NCBI GenBank assembly: GCA_046331265.1
Contig: JAXLRE010000001.1
Coordinates: 186,001 to 250,000, forward strand
DNA: 64,000 nt
DNA from: JAGPDB01 sp046331265
GTDB taxonomy: Bacteria; Actinomycetota; Acidimicrobiia; IMCC26256; JAGPDB01
Direction of reading: 5' to 3'
A model generated the notes under the pieces. It was not told the DNA's origin. It worked only from the letters and a program-made list of their open reading frames with translations, and searched no databases. Each line of letters starts with the position of its first letter. Within the stretch, counting starts at the first letter, position 1. Below, one piece after another: positions 34,595-43,893 of the stretch. The translations under genes were made by a program, and so were the position numbers.

Positions 34595-36334
34595 TTATTT
34601 CGCTTCCTTATTTGCGCCACTTGAATCCAAAGCAGAGGCAAGACCAAACCTAGGTAGGTCTATTAGTGAATTATTTTTCGCAAGTATCTTAACGAACGGA
34701 TGCATAAAACATATTGAAATTATAAGGTCCAATAAAGTTGATAACCCTAAGAAAAATGCGAAACCTCTCACTGATCCTGCTGCAAGGATAAAAAGGACCG
34801 TAGCACCAATAAGTGAAACTAAGTCTGCTGCAAGGATAGTTCTAAACGATGATTTAAAAGCTGGGTCTAATGAGGAACGAATGCTTCTACCCTGTTTTAC
34901 TTCATCTTTCAATTTTTCAAAATATACAACATAGCTATCAACGGTCACACCTAGTGAAACAATAAGTCCAACTGCTCCAGCTAGAGACAAAGTGAGACCC
35001 TGTGATGTTCCCAGCCATGAGATTAATGCGTATATTGAAAGCGATGTGAGTCCGATCCCCGAAACAACAACAAATGCAAGAATTCGGTAATACAAAATCA
35101 TGTATATCACAACAAAAAGAAGTCCGATTAGACCTGCGACTATTCCTGCTTTAAGTTGATCAGTACCAAGAGTTGGTGAAACTTTTTGTGCTGATTGCTG
35201 TTCTAACACTACTGGTAAAGAACCATATTTAAGCACAGTCACTAATTTGTCTACTTCTTCAACCTGATTTTTTTGTCCAACAGTAATTCTTAAACGATTG
35301 TTTGTTAAACCGTTAGCTAGATCTGATTGAATTTGTGGAGCAGAAATAACTTTTGAGTCCAAAACAATAGCTACAAGCTGATTAGTTAATGGTCTTCCGA
35401 TCTTCTGTGTAAATTGGCTTCCACCTTTTGAAGTCAGAGTTACTCCTACACCTACCTCACCAGTAGTTGTATCCACATCGCGTGTTGCAGTCTTTACGAT
35501 GTTACCTTTTAAAATTGTAGGGCAAAGCAAGTATGGCGTCTTGTTCTCGTCTAAAGCAATTATTGGTTTTGACGGATCATCTTTTTCTCTTGGTGTTGGT
35601 TTTGTTAAGTCACCTGTCATAACAACATCAACAGCTGCAGTTCCACCACATTTCAAAGTTACAGACGTAGGTGCAGTACTTGCTTGAGGCAAAGTCGCTG
35701 TAGTGGTTGTTGTTGGAGTCGAAGTAGTTGTTGTGCTGGAAGCTAGACGATAGGACTTTCCTGGACCCGTAGATTTTGCAGTTGTGGTTGTAGTTACTTT
35801 TGTTGTAGTAGTTGAAGATTTTGTTGTAACTTTTGGCGTTACTTTTTTAGGTAATAAAGATTGCTGAACAGCAATTAGTACTTGCTGAACAGTTGGATCA
35901 CTTTGATTTTCAGTAACTTCTCTAAAACGCAATTCTGCAGTTTGGCCAACGAGTTCTTGTGCTTTTCTAGCATCTTTGACACCGGGCATGTCTACAATTA
36001 TGTTTTTATTTTCAACACGTATATCAGGTTCTGCTACACCCAACCCATTAACACGGTTATCAATTATATCCCTAGCCAATGAGAGCTTATCCGAACTTGG
36101 ATTACCTTTTGCAGATAAAACGATTGACACTCCACCCTTAAGATCAAGTCCTAGTAGAGGCCTCACATTTTGTATAAAGGTCAATGAAAATATATAAGCA
36201 ACAGTCAAAAGAGTAAAAGCAAAGAGCTGTACTGGGTTTTTTATTCCACCCCTATTTTTGTATGCAACAACTAAAGTGCTTCCAATTAAAATTACAGTTA
36301 TAGATGTAAAAACCCATGTAGGTATAGCATTCAT
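34595..36334 (-). CDS. secD: Protein translocase subunit SecD with Thr-rich external insert
   Basis: The 579-residue SecD has the N-terminal helix, the P1 domain start (PLLGLDLKGGVSIVLSA, VNGLGVAEPDIRVENKNIIVDMPG), and C-terminal helices with LSLAGAVGLIVSLGVTVDSYVVYFEKLKDE and LIGATVLFILAAGSVRGFAFFLGLSTLLD. Between them, at about residues 163-225 (gene region 35650-35850), is a low-complexity linker of many Thr with Lys, Ser and Pro, lying outside the cell. Such an insert is absent from E. coli SecD but similar Thr-rich linkers occur in Acidimicrobiia proteins. It is followed by secF. Confidence 0.96.
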   Translation of the reverse strand: MNAIPTWVFTSITVILIGSTLVVAYKNRGGIKNPVQLFAFTLLTVAYIFSLTFIQNVRPLLGLDLKGGVSIVLSAKGNPSSDKLSLARDIIDNRVNGLGVAEPDIRVENKNIIVDMPGVKDARKAQELVGQTAELRFREVTENQSDPTVQQVLIAVQQSLLPKKVTPKVTTKSSTTTTKVTTTTTAKSTGPGKSYRLASSTTTTSTPTTTTTATLPQASTAPTSVTLKCGGTAAVDVVMTGDLTKPTPREKDDPSKPIIALDENKTPYLLCPTILKGNIVKTATRDVDTTTGEVGVGVTLTSKGGSQFTQKIGRPLTNQLVAIVLDSKVISAPQIQSDLANGLTNNRLRITVGQKNQVEEVDKLVTVLKYGSLPVVLEQQSAQKVSPTLGTDQLKAGIVAGLIGLLFVVIYMILYYRILAFVVVSGIGLTSLSIYALISWLGTSQGLTLSLAGAVGLIVSLGVTVDSYVVYFEKLKDEVKQGRSIRSSLDPAFKSSFRTILAADLVSLIGATVLFILAAGSVRGFAFFLGLSTLLDLIISICFMHPFVKILAKNNSLIDLPRFGLASALDSSGANKEAK

Positions 36335-36346
36335 TTTTTGGACTCA

Positions 36347-36661
36347 TTAACTTTCGGTTGGTTCTGCTTGTACTGGTGCTTTTTTCATTGTTATTGAACG
36401 AAGTGCTACCTTTATTTCCGTATCTAGCGCAACTTTGATCATGGCAGAATCTTCTTCGATTCTTGTTATCTCCCCATAAATTCCACCAGCAGTAATGATT
36501 TCATCACCAGGTTTTAAAGATGACATTAGTTCTTTTTGGCGCAATATCGATTTTTTTTGTGGTCTAGCAACCATAAAAAAGAATAAAAGTGCGACAACAA
36601 TTGCACTCAAAAGAAGTGGAGCAACGTTCATACCTGAAGATTGAGCTAAATATATATTCAC
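36347..36661 (-). CDS. yajC: Preprotein translocase accessory subunit YajC
   Basis: YajC associates with SecDF-YidC in the membrane. The 104-residue protein has one N-terminal helix (PLLLSAIVVALLFFFMVARPQKK) and the soluble motif SLKPGDEIITAGGIYGEITRIEEDSAMIKV split by the family Gly-rich turn. Position before secD is universal in bacteria with this cluster. Confidence 0.95.
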   Translation of the reverse strand: MNIYLAQSSGMNVAPLLLSAIVVALLFFFMVARPQKKSILRQKELMSSLKPGDEIITAGGIYGEITRIEEDSAMIKVALDTEIKVALRSITMKKAPVQAEPTES

Positions 36662-36673
36662 AGAGGTGAAATT

Positions 36674-37720
36674 TTAGTCGTCAATAGCGTCCAAAAGTGT
36701 CATTTCCGATGGATTTATATCAAGCGGTACATCTAGACCCAAATGAATATAAGCTTTTTCAGTAGCCATTCTGCCTCGAGGGGTTCTTTCGATAAAACCA
36801 TGAATGACCAAATATGGCTCAATCATATCTTCTATGGTCTCGGTAGTCTCCCCCAAAGTAACAGCCAAAGTAGATAATCCAACCGCACGTGCAATATAAG
36901 TTTCACAAAGACATGACAAATACTTTCTATCTGAATTGTCTAGACCTTCATCATCTATTCCAAAAAGTTCACATGCATTTATAACAGCTTCTTTAGTTAA
37001 ATTACCATCATTTTTTACTTCACAATAATCACGAACTCTTCTATAAAGTCTTTGTGCAATACGTGGCGTCCCTCGACCTCTCTTTGCAATTAGATTTGCA
37101 GCTTCACCAGAAATTTCAACTTCGTCTTTTGCTGCTACTCTTTTTACAATTTCTGCCAGATCGTCGTCGTCGTAGTAATTGACTCTTCCAAAAAATCCAA
37201 ACCTATCCCGCAATGGTCCTGTGATAGAACCCGTTCTGGTAGTTGCACCGACAAGAGTGAATTTCGGTAGGTCAATCCGAACCGTTCTAGCAGTAGGTCC
37301 TTTACCAATGACTATATCGAATTGGTAATCTTCCATTGCGGGGTATAAAACTTCTTCTATGCTACGGGAAAGTCTATGGATTTCATCAATAAATAAAACA
37401 TCGCCATCACCAAGACTAGAAAGTATTGACGCTAGATCTCCGGGACGTTCCATCGCGGGTCCACTTGTGATTGTTAAGTTAACACCACGCTCGTTAGCGA
37501 TAATACCGGCAAGAGAAGTCTTGCCTAATCCCGGAGGACCTGCAAGTAAAATATGATCCAAGGCGCGATGACTTTTATCTGCAGCATCAATCATTATTGA
37601 TAAATGAGATACGATATCGTCTTGTCCTACAAAGTCATCGAATGTTTTAGGCCTTGCTGTCGAAATAATTAATTCGTCTTGCTCTACTTCTTCATTTAGG
37701 TCAAGGATTTCATTCCTCAT
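36674..37720 (-). CDS. ruvB: Holliday junction branch-migration helicase RuvB
   Basis: RuvB is the hexameric motor of RuvAB. The 348-residue protein has RPKTFDDFVGQDDIVSHLSI, Walker A LLAGPPGLGKTSLAGIIANE, Walker B LFIDEIHRLSRSIEEVLYPAMED, sensor 1 LVGATTRTGSITGPLRDRFG, the arginine finger and a C-terminal winged helix (IEPYLVIHGFIERTPRGRMAT). It overlaps the ruvA stop by one base at 37720. Confidence 0.97.
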   Translation of the reverse strand: MRNEILDLNEEVEQDELIISTARPKTFDDFVGQDDIVSHLSIMIDAADKSHRALDHILLAGPPGLGKTSLAGIIANERGVNLTITSGPAMERPGDLASILSSLGDGDVLFIDEIHRLSRSIEEVLYPAMEDYQFDIVIGKGPTARTVRIDLPKFTLVGATTRTGSITGPLRDRFGFFGRVNYYDDDDLAEIVKRVAAKDEVEISGEAANLIAKRGRGTPRIAQRLYRRVRDYCEVKNDGNLTKEAVINACELFGIDDEGLDNSDRKYLSCLCETYIARAVGLSTLAVTLGETTETIEDMIEPYLVIHGFIERTPRGRMATEKAYIHLGLDVPLDINPSEMTLLDAIDD

Positions 37721-38295
37721 TAGACACCACTTAACTTCTTTAACGTATCTTTGATCATTAGATCAACACTTAGCTCAGGATCAATGTCTTTCATTGCATT
37801 AGCAATTTCATCTTTACGATATCCTAATTCTTCTAACGCGATGCTGACATCTTTAACAGTCATGTTTTCTGGAGTAGGAATTAGTATTTCGTTGATACCT
37901 TTTACATTTGAAAGCTCGACAATCATTCGCTGAGCTGTCTTTTTCCCTATACCTGGAACACGACATAGCATTTCAACGTCATTCATAGATAATGCATCAA
38001 TAATCCCCTGGGGAGACAATGAAGAAATCATTGCCAAGCCAAGCTTTGCACCGATACCTGACACAGAAATGATTTTTTCAAACAAATCTCTGGTGCTAGA
38101 AGACAAAAAACCATATAGCGATATCGAATCTTCTCTTACTTGTGTAGAAATATACAGTGTAATAAGTTCACCATTTTTTAATGTTGCAGACTCTTTTTCT
38201 GGAAGGCTTGCTTTGTACCCAACACCATTAACGTCAATAACGACATCTCCATTTAAATTTATCGATGCTGCGATTCCGGTGAGCAGTGCAATCAT
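37720..38295 (-). CDS. ruvA: Holliday junction binding protein RuvA
   Basis: RuvA binds the four-way junction and loads RuvB. The 191-residue protein has the N-terminal OB domain (MIALLTGIAASINLNGDVVIDVNGVGYKASLP), helix-hairpin-helix motifs (ISVSGIGAKLGLAMIS and LCRVPGIGKKTAQRMIVEL) and a flexible linker before the C-terminal RuvB-binding helices (ALEELGYRKDEIANAM). It overlaps ruvC by 4 nt (ATGA, 38292-38295). Confidence 0.96.
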   Translation of the reverse strand: MIALLTGIAASINLNGDVVIDVNGVGYKASLPEKESATLKNGELITLYISTQVREDSISLYGFLSSSTRDLFEKIISVSGIGAKLGLAMISSLSPQGIIDALSMNDVEMLCRVPGIGKKTAQRMIVELSNVKGINEILIPTPENMTVKDVSIALEELGYRKDEIANAMKDIDPELSVDLMIKDTLKKLSGV

Positions 38296-38939
38296 CTTGA
38301 TAACCCTGATCTGCGTCTCGATAAGATTCTTTTTTGACTTTCTCTAATAATTGTTTGTTCATCTGGCGTTTTAACTTGATTAACTATCGCGTTAGCTATT
38401 GCATTGTGAAGATTCGCTCCGTTATAAGTTGCGTTGTCTGAATCTGTGGAACCATTTTTCATCATTGATTGATATGCACAAGTTAAAGCAATAGCAATTG
38501 CATCTGCAGCATCGGCTGGTTGAGGAATTTTGGTGAGGCGCAAAAGTTTCATCACCATCTCTTGCACAGCTTTTTTATCTGCTCGACCATGGCCTGTAAT
38601 TGCATTTTTAACTTCTGTTGGAGAAAATTCTGTAATAGGAATTGAATAACTAGCAGCAAGACTGTGCACCAGACCATTTACTTGTGAGACAGACATTGCT
38701 GTTGACACATTGGCCTTAAAAAGTACCCTCTCTACAGCAATAAAGTCTGGTTTCGATTCATTAATGATTTGAGTAAGGTCATGGTGTATTTCAGCTAAGC
38801 GTGAAGAGATAGCTTCTTGTGGTGAAGTCGATAAGATGCCAGCTTTTTCTAATTCGACAATTCGTTTTTCGTCATATTTAACAATGCCATAGCCACAGCG
38901 TGTTAAGCCTGGATCAATACCAAGAACTGAAACGAACAT
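38292..38939 (-). CDS. ruvC: Holliday junction resolvase RuvC
   Basis: RuvC cuts Holliday junctions symmetrically. The 215-residue protein has acidic residues in VLGIDPGLTRCGYGIV, FIAVERVLF and PADAADAIAIALTCA, and the GHGRADKKAVQEMV segment. The C-terminal 45 or so residues extend beyond the common length (about 170-180) with a polar region (GSTDSDNATYNGANLHNA) of unknown role. It heads the ruvCAB unit. Confidence 0.95.
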   Translation of the reverse strand: MFVSVLGIDPGLTRCGYGIVKYDEKRIVELEKAGILSTSPQEAISSRLAEIHHDLTQIINESKPDFIAVERVLFKANVSTAMSVSQVNGLVHSLAASYSIPITEFSPTEVKNAITGHGRADKKAVQEMVMKLLRLTKIPQPADAADAIAIALTCAYQSMMKNGSTDSDNATYNGANLHNAIANAIVNQVKTPDEQTIIRESQKRILSRRRSGLSR

Positions 38940-38986
38940 AGGTTCGATTCTAGTAGATTTCTATAAAAATCGCTATTGAATCGATG

Positions 38987-39610
38987 TTATTTTTGGGTAA
39001 CTCTTAGTGCCCCATTTAAAAGTGATTTTATGAAATTAAAGGAAGATATGACCATATTTGCAGGCAGCTGCATGACAATGACCCAAAGTGGTCTTCCTGT
39101 TTTAAGATTTGTCTCGTCTTTTTCTAATTTAATTAAATCAATATGAGATATTTGGGGTTCTACAATTGTGGCTGAATTAGTTGCTAGCAGTTCCTCAATT
39201 AATGGTTTGAATTTTTCTGTCAGTGTTTTTTTTATTTGTAGGTCAACACGACTTAATAATCCTTTTGTTTGAGGATTAAATTCAAATACAGCTAGGTTTT
39301 CACCAGTTGAGTTATGATCCATGAATAACTTTATATTTGAATCAAGTTTTCCTTTTCCTCCCCTATCTTTAGAAGAGAATTTATATAGTCCAACACAACT
39401 ATCGAAATCTCGATCTATAATCTCACAATTTCCATCTAGGAGTAATCGAAAAACTCCAAATGTAAGTGGTAAAGAGAACGAAACTTTTTCGTCTTCTACT
39501 AAATTGCATTTTTCATTGTTATTAAATGAATACGAATAGAAATCGCTTATCAACTTAAATGTCGATAGAGCTTCGCCTTTAAAAGGGATAGAAATATTAA
39601 ATGAAGCCAC
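38987..39610 (-). CDS. Possible SRPBCC/CoxG-like protein
   Basis: Not firmly recognised. The 207-residue protein begins FNISIPFKGEALSTFKLISDFYSY and has a predicted series of strands followed by LLSRVDLQIKKTLTEKFKPLIEELL, a pattern reminiscent of SRPBCC (START-like) proteins such as CoxG, where a long C-terminal helix closes a hydrophobic pocket. A tail of about 60 residues with a hydrophobic stretch (PLWVIVMQLPANMVI) follows. It stands between ruvC and yebC on the same strand with short gaps on both sides. Family call is a guess from pattern; no catalytic motif is seen. Confidence 0.45.
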   Translation of the reverse strand: MASFNISIPFKGEALSTFKLISDFYSYSFNNNEKCNLVEDEKVSFSLPLTFGVFRLLLDGNCEIIDRDFDSCVGLYKFSSKDRGGKGKLDSNIKLFMDHNSTGENLAVFEFNPQTKGLLSRVDLQIKKTLTEKFKPLIEELLATNSATIVEPQISHIDLIKLEKDETNLKTGRPLWVIVMQLPANMVISSFNFIKSLLNGALRVTQK

Positions 39611-39670
39611 ATCAAATATTACATCTTCAATAACAGATATATGTGGATTTAATAGACCCTTGACCTGCTA

Positions 39671-40420
39671 TTAGGACAAAGATAAGAGAATCTTCTCATC
39701 TATATCGTAATTAGCATAAACATTTTGTACATCGTCATGGGCATCTAATGCATCAATGACTTTTAATATAGATTTAGCATGATCAGGATCAGTAATTTGA
39801 ACAACAGTATTTGGAAGCATTGTTAAATCTGCGGATTCAATTTCGATTCCAGCTGTGGTTATTGCAGTTTTAACATTAAATAAATCGCTACCATCTGTTA
39901 CTACTTCAAAATTACTTCCGCCATCTTTAATATCCATAGCGCCGGCTTCTAATGCAACATTCATTAGCTCATCTTCAGTAGTTTTTTCTTTCGATATTTC
40001 AATTAAGCCTCGACGGTCAAATTGCCATGCAACTGAGCCGGGTTCTGCAAGAGAACCACCTGCTTTAGAAAAAGTACTTCTTATTTCTGCTCCGGTTCTA
40101 TTTCTGTTATCAGACAAAGTTTCTACATACAATGCAACACCGTGTGGAGCGTAGCCCTCATAGTTAATTGGCTCATATACAACACCTGCAATTTCACCAG
40201 TTCCACGTTTTATTGCACGTTCAATATTGTCTTTAGGCATAGATGCATCTCTAGCTTTTTGAACCATTGTTCGTAGAGTTGCATTTGCTTCTATATCTCC
40301 TCCACCTGCACGTGCTGCAACTTCAATTTGTCTTGCTAATCTTGCAAATACTTTTGCTCTTGCTGCATCTGCTGCACCTTTTTGATGCTTAATTGAATGC
40401 CACTTGGAATGTCCACTCAT
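39671..40420 (-). CDS. yebC: YebC/PmpR family protein (TACO1-like)
   Basis: YebC-family proteins are linked to transcription control and, more recently, to translation of proline-rich stretches. The 249-residue protein starts with the hallmark MSGHSKWHSIKHQKGAADAARAKVFARL, then DASMPKDNIERAIKRGTGE, YEGYAPHGVALYVE, DNRNRTGAEIRSTFSKAGGSL and WQFDRRGLIEI, all family landmarks. In Mycobacterium it also sits between pdxT and ruvC. It is 15 nt after pdxT. Confidence 0.96.
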   Translation of the reverse strand: MSGHSKWHSIKHQKGAADAARAKVFARLARQIEVAARAGGGDIEANATLRTMVQKARDASMPKDNIERAIKRGTGEIAGVVYEPINYEGYAPHGVALYVETLSDNRNRTGAEIRSTFSKAGGSLAEPGSVAWQFDRRGLIEISKEKTTEDELMNVALEAGAMDIKDGGSNFEVVTDGSDLFNVKTAITTAGIEIESADLTMLPNTVVQITDPDHAKSILKVIDALDAHDDVQNVYANYDIDEKILLSLS

Positions 40421-40435
40421 ACTTATCCTTTATCA

Positions 40436-41059
40436 CTAGCTTTCCACGACAAGATTATCTAATTTGTTAATGTCAGACAGAATTCGTTCTATAAAAAAGT
40501 CATGAAAATCACTACATTTTGCCACTTCTGGATGAAAGGTAAGTCCTATATGGTGATTATTTGAAACACCAACAACTTCATTGTCATGTACCGCTATAAC
40601 TTTTGTTTCACCATTAGACTGAATCCTAGGAGCACGAATAAAAAAAGCATTCGATATTAAATTTTTCTCAACGAAGTCCACTTTAGTTTCAAAACTATCT
40701 ATTTGTGAGCCGTATGCATTTCTTTTCACATTACAATCTAAAACCTTAAAATAATTTGCAAGCAATATTAATCCAGCACAGGTGCCAAAACTATATAAGT
40801 TTGTTTTTAAACGTTTTTTTAATTCAATATTTAGGTCTGATCGTTCCATCAGATTTATCATTGTTGTTGACTCTCCCCCAGGAAGAATAATGCCATCTAA
40901 TTCTTCAAGATCATTAGATGTTTTAACTAAACGAATTTCATAATCAACATTACGCTTCAAAAATACATTTTTTAGCGTCTCGATATGTAGGTCAACTGCA
41001 CCTTGTAAAGCTAAAATTCCAATTATGATTTTTTTTGAATTACCATCCACGGTTTTCAA
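40436..41059 (-). CDS. pdxT: Pyridoxal 5'-phosphate synthase glutaminase subunit PdxT
   Basis: PdxT supplies ammonia from glutamine to PdxS for vitamin B6 synthesis. The 207-residue protein has IGILALQGAVDLHIETL, GIILPGGESTTM, the nucleophile in FGTCAGLILLA and the His-Glu pair in GLTFHPEVA, so the catalytic triad is complete. The start is unclear: the frame begins at TTG 41059 inside pdxS, and GTG at 41050 is an alternative. Overlap with pdxS is about 20 nt, implying tight coupling. Confidence 0.94.
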   Translation of the reverse strand: MKTVDGNSKKIIIGILALQGAVDLHIETLKNVFLKRNVDYEIRLVKTSNDLEELDGIILPGGESTTMINLMERSDLNIELKKRLKTNLYSFGTCAGLILLANYFKVLDCNVKRNAYGSQIDSFETKVDFVEKNLISNAFFIRAPRIQSNGETKVIAVHDNEVVGVSNNHHIGLTFHPEVAKCSDFHDFFIERILSDINKLDNLVVES

Positions 41060-41918
41060 ATTTATCTTTATCTTCTAAATCAGTAATTCCGACCATTGGC
41101 TCTCCCAAATTAGCTGAAACTTTCAAAAGTATTTCTGGATTGTCAAAATGTGTTGTTGCCTCAACAATTGCGCTTGCGCGTTTTGCAGGATCGCCTGATT
41201 TAAATATACCGCTACCAACGAAAACAGCTTGAGCACCTAATTGCATCACTAAAGCTGCATCTGAAGGAGTTGCGATTCCACCTGCACAAAAAAGAGGAAC
41301 AGGAATCCATTTTTCTTTGGATACCAAATTGACTAGTTCCACAGGAACTCTTTCTTTCTTAGCAAAATCTTGTTTTTCTGCTTCGCTTGCATTGGTTAAA
41401 AATTCAATTTGAGATTTGATAGATCTTAAATGCCTGACTGCTTCAATAATGTTTCCTGTACCTGCTTCACCTTTGGATCTGATTAAAGCAGCGCCTTCAT
41501 TTATTCGTCGCAATGCTTCACCCAGATTGGTTGCGCCACAAACAAAAGGAATTTGAAAATCATTTTTATTTACATGAAATGATTCATCCGCTGGCGTCAA
41601 TACTTCCGACTCATCAATAAAGTCAACATTTAATGCTTGTAATACTTGAGCTTCTGCAAAATGACCGATACGACATTTAGCCATAACAGGAATTGAAACA
41701 CTGCTTTGAATTTCTGCGATCATTGTTGGGTCACTCATTCGAGCGATACCTCCATCACGTCTGATATCCGCAGGTACTCGTTCTAATGCCATAACTGCGC
41801 ACGCACCGGCTTGTTCAGCAATTTTTGCTTGATCTGCATTTACGACGTCCATGATTACGCCGCCTTTAAGCATTTCTGCGAAGCCGGTTTTAATTCTAAG
41901 TGTTGAATCTTTTTCCAT
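41040..41918 (-). CDS. pdxS: Pyridoxal 5'-phosphate synthase lyase subunit PdxS
   Basis: PdxS condenses ribose 5-phosphate, glyceraldehyde 3-phosphate and ammonia to PLP. The 292-residue (beta/alpha)8 protein has GGVIMDVVNADQAKIAEQAG, the first active lysine in VPVMAKCRIGHFAEAQ (here IPVMAKCRIGH), DFIDESEVLTPAD, the second lysine in LIRSKGEAGTGNIIEAVRH and the phosphate loop CAGGIATPSDAALVMQLGAQAVFVGSGIF. It lies 11 nt after the DUF3048 gene. Confidence 0.97.
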   Translation of the reverse strand: MEKDSTLRIKTGFAEMLKGGVIMDVVNADQAKIAEQAGACAVMALERVPADIRRDGGIARMSDPTMIAEIQSSVSIPVMAKCRIGHFAEAQVLQALNVDFIDESEVLTPADESFHVNKNDFQIPFVCGATNLGEALRRINEGAALIRSKGEAGTGNIIEAVRHLRSIKSQIEFLTNASEAEKQDFAKKERVPVELVNLVSKEKWIPVPLFCAGGIATPSDAALVMQLGAQAVFVGSGIFKSGDPAKRASAIVEATTHFDNPEILLKVSANLGEPMVGITDLEDKDKFENRGW

Positions 41919-41929
41919 TTTTATCCTTA

Positions 41930-42964
41930 TTATGGAGTTACTGTAACTGCCGTTGTTGTACTTGCAAGTTCAACCCAAGTTTGCCCAGGATTTAAACTGA
42001 TTATCTTACCTTGAGCATCAGTGAATTTTGCTGGCGAATCTGTGCTTGGTCGTTCCCACTTGCCTTTAACTACTTTACCATTTCTGAAAACCCAAACGTC
42101 CCCTGAGCCAGTAGTTATACCTTCAGATTCACTTGGATAGTTAATAAATTGAACAACGACATTAGCTACACCCACCTGTTTAGACTTCTGGTCTACCACT
42201 GGCTTTGTACCATAACTTCTCATGAATTTACCGGTAGCTGAATCATAAGTCCATGTGCAGGCAAATCCAGATTGGAAACCGACAACAAAAGATGCTGCAG
42301 TCTCAGCAGATGTTGGTGCAGTTTTTGAATATACAAACTGAGCCTTTGGAGGAACTGGAGTTGCATTCTTTTGAAATAACACAGAAGGTAAAGCGTACAG
42401 ATTGTTTGGAGCACTTCTACTTGAATCACGCTTCATGCCTGAACCAGCAGCTGTTTCATTTAAAGCCAAAATGCCTTTTGTAGATTTAATTTTTGTTTCA
42501 TTTTTTGCTGCACCACCGCTGTAGGCAAAAACTCCACCCCAATTTAAAGTAATGTTTGGATCCATACCTCTAACACTTCTTACCGGACCAACTCGTTCCG
42601 GAACATTTGAATTAAAAATTGCCATGTATCTGGTTATGCCACCTTCAACAATTTCTTCATACATGATGTCTGCTTCAGTAATACCGGCTTGAGGTCTCGC
42701 TTCTGGATTATTTCCAATTTTTACAGCTAACGCTGGTCGCGTATTTGATTGACCACTTTCATCAGGTAAACCGGTCAAGGGTGCAAGTACAATTTTCTTT
42801 TTGGCTGTTGTAGTCGTCGTTGTCGTAGTTGATGTTGTTGTTTTCTTGTCAGAATCATTAGACGAAAGAACAATGATTCCAACGATGGCAAGAATAGCAA
42901 CCAAAGCTGCAATGGAATAAAAAGCTTTTGACTTATAAAACTTATTTTGAGATTTAAAATTCAT
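41930..42964 (-). CDS. DUF3048 domain, membrane-anchored exported protein
   Basis: A basic N-terminus precedes one membrane helix (YSIAALVAILAIVGIIVLS), then a run of Thr (residues about 41-54) as an external linker. A DUF3048 domain follows: LTGLPDESGQSNTRPALAVKIGNNPEARPQAGI, DIMYEEIVEGGITRYMAIFNSNVPERVGPVRSVR, GVFAYSGGA, SAPNNLYAL and the C-terminal VWVFRNGKVVKGKWERPS. Family function is unknown; homologues (YerB-like) are cell-envelope proteins. The final part (NPGQTWVELA) is typical of the family end. Expected location is outside the membrane. Confidence 0.88.
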   Translation of the reverse strand: MNFKSQNKFYKSKAFYSIAALVAILAIVGIIVLSSNDSDKKTTTSTTTTTTTTAKKKIVLAPLTGLPDESGQSNTRPALAVKIGNNPEARPQAGITEADIMYEEIVEGGITRYMAIFNSNVPERVGPVRSVRGMDPNITLNWGGVFAYSGGAAKNETKIKSTKGILALNETAAGSGMKRDSSRSAPNNLYALPSVLFQKNATPVPPKAQFVYSKTAPTSAETAASFVVGFQSGFACTWTYDSATGKFMRSYGTKPVVDQKSKQVGVANVVVQFINYPSESEGITTGSGDVWVFRNGKVVKGKWERPSTDSPAKFTDAQGKIISLNPGQTWVELASTTTAVTVTP

Positions 42965-42975
42965 TGTTCTCCTAT

Positions 42976-43881
42976 TTACATTTCTTTTAATCGGGCTATA
43001 CGATCATCTAATGGCGGGTGTGTATTGAATGCTTTATCTAACCACTTTTCTTTACCGCCACCTTCTTTACCTTCTAGCGGTTGTTCTATCCACATTGATG
43101 CTGTTGCTTTAGTTGCATAATGAACAACGCTTTGGTCTGCTTTCAATTTTTCTAATGCAGAAATCAACCCTGGCGGATATCTAGTTAAAGACACTCCAGT
43201 GGCATCAGCTAGATATTCACGATTACGACTCATTGCGAATTGCATTAACTGTGCTGCAAATGGAGCCAAGATTAAAAGTGCGATACCAACAATGGCCAAC
43301 AAACCGCCTAAAGACGAATTGGAATCATTATTATCTCGTCGTCCACCACCGAAGAATGCAGTACGCATTCCTATGTCTGCAAGAAGCGTTACTGCACCAA
43401 CTGCCGTGACACACACAGTTGTAACTAATATGTCATAGTTTTTTATATGAGATAGTTCATGAGCAATAACTCCTTCAAGCTCTACCCTATTCATTCGTTC
43501 GAGCAAGCCTGTAGTTACAGCAATGGCAGCATGTTCTGGATTACGACCAGTAGCAAAAGCATTTGGAGCTGAATCATTAACTATATATAAGCGAGGTTTG
43601 GGTAAACCAGATGCGATACAAAGTCCTTCGACAAGATTGTGATATCGACGGTATGTATTTTCGTCTGCAGGTACCGCTCTTGATGCAGCGAGTGCAACCT
43701 TGTCAGAATTAAAGTAAGAAAAAAATGACATTCCAATTGCAATTAATACAGCTATAGCTATACCTACTGGCCCCCAACCGATTAGATAATTGAAACCTAA
43801 TCCAGCAAGTGCAACTAAAACTACAAAGAAAAACAGAACAACAAAAGTTCGTCTCTTGTTACTAGCAATTTGTTCGTACAT
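42976..43881 (-). CDS. htpX: HtpX-type M48 membrane zinc protease
   Basis: HtpX degrades misfolded membrane proteins. The 301-residue protein has two N-terminal helices (FVVLFFFVVLVALAGLGFN, VGIAIAVLIAIGMSFF), the zinc motif GVIAHELSHIKNYDI, two further hydrophobic segments around the active site, and the third ligand region SRNREYLADATG. The C-terminus FNTHPPLDDRIARLKEM is diagnostic. It directly follows lemA, a frequent pairing. Confidence 0.95.
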   Translation of the reverse strand: MYEQIASNKRRTFVVLFFFVVLVALAGLGFNYLIGWGPVGIAIAVLIAIGMSFFSYFNSDKVALAASRAVPADENTYRRYHNLVEGLCIASGLPKPRLYIVNDSAPNAFATGRNPEHAAIAVTTGLLERMNRVELEGVIAHELSHIKNYDILVTTVCVTAVGAVTLLADIGMRTAFFGGGRRDNNDSNSSLGGLLAIVGIALLILAPFAAQLMQFAMSRNREYLADATGVSLTRYPPGLISALEKLKADQSVVHYATKATASMWIEQPLEGKEGGGKEKWLDKAFNTHPPLDDRIARLKEM

Positions 43882-43893
43882 TATTCAGTTATT

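Noticed and set aside
35690..35850. Frameshift or assembly artefact in secD at the Thr-rich stretch
   Set aside because: The frame stays open and conserved SecD sequence resumes in frame on both sides; codons for Thr vary, arguing against simple slippage.
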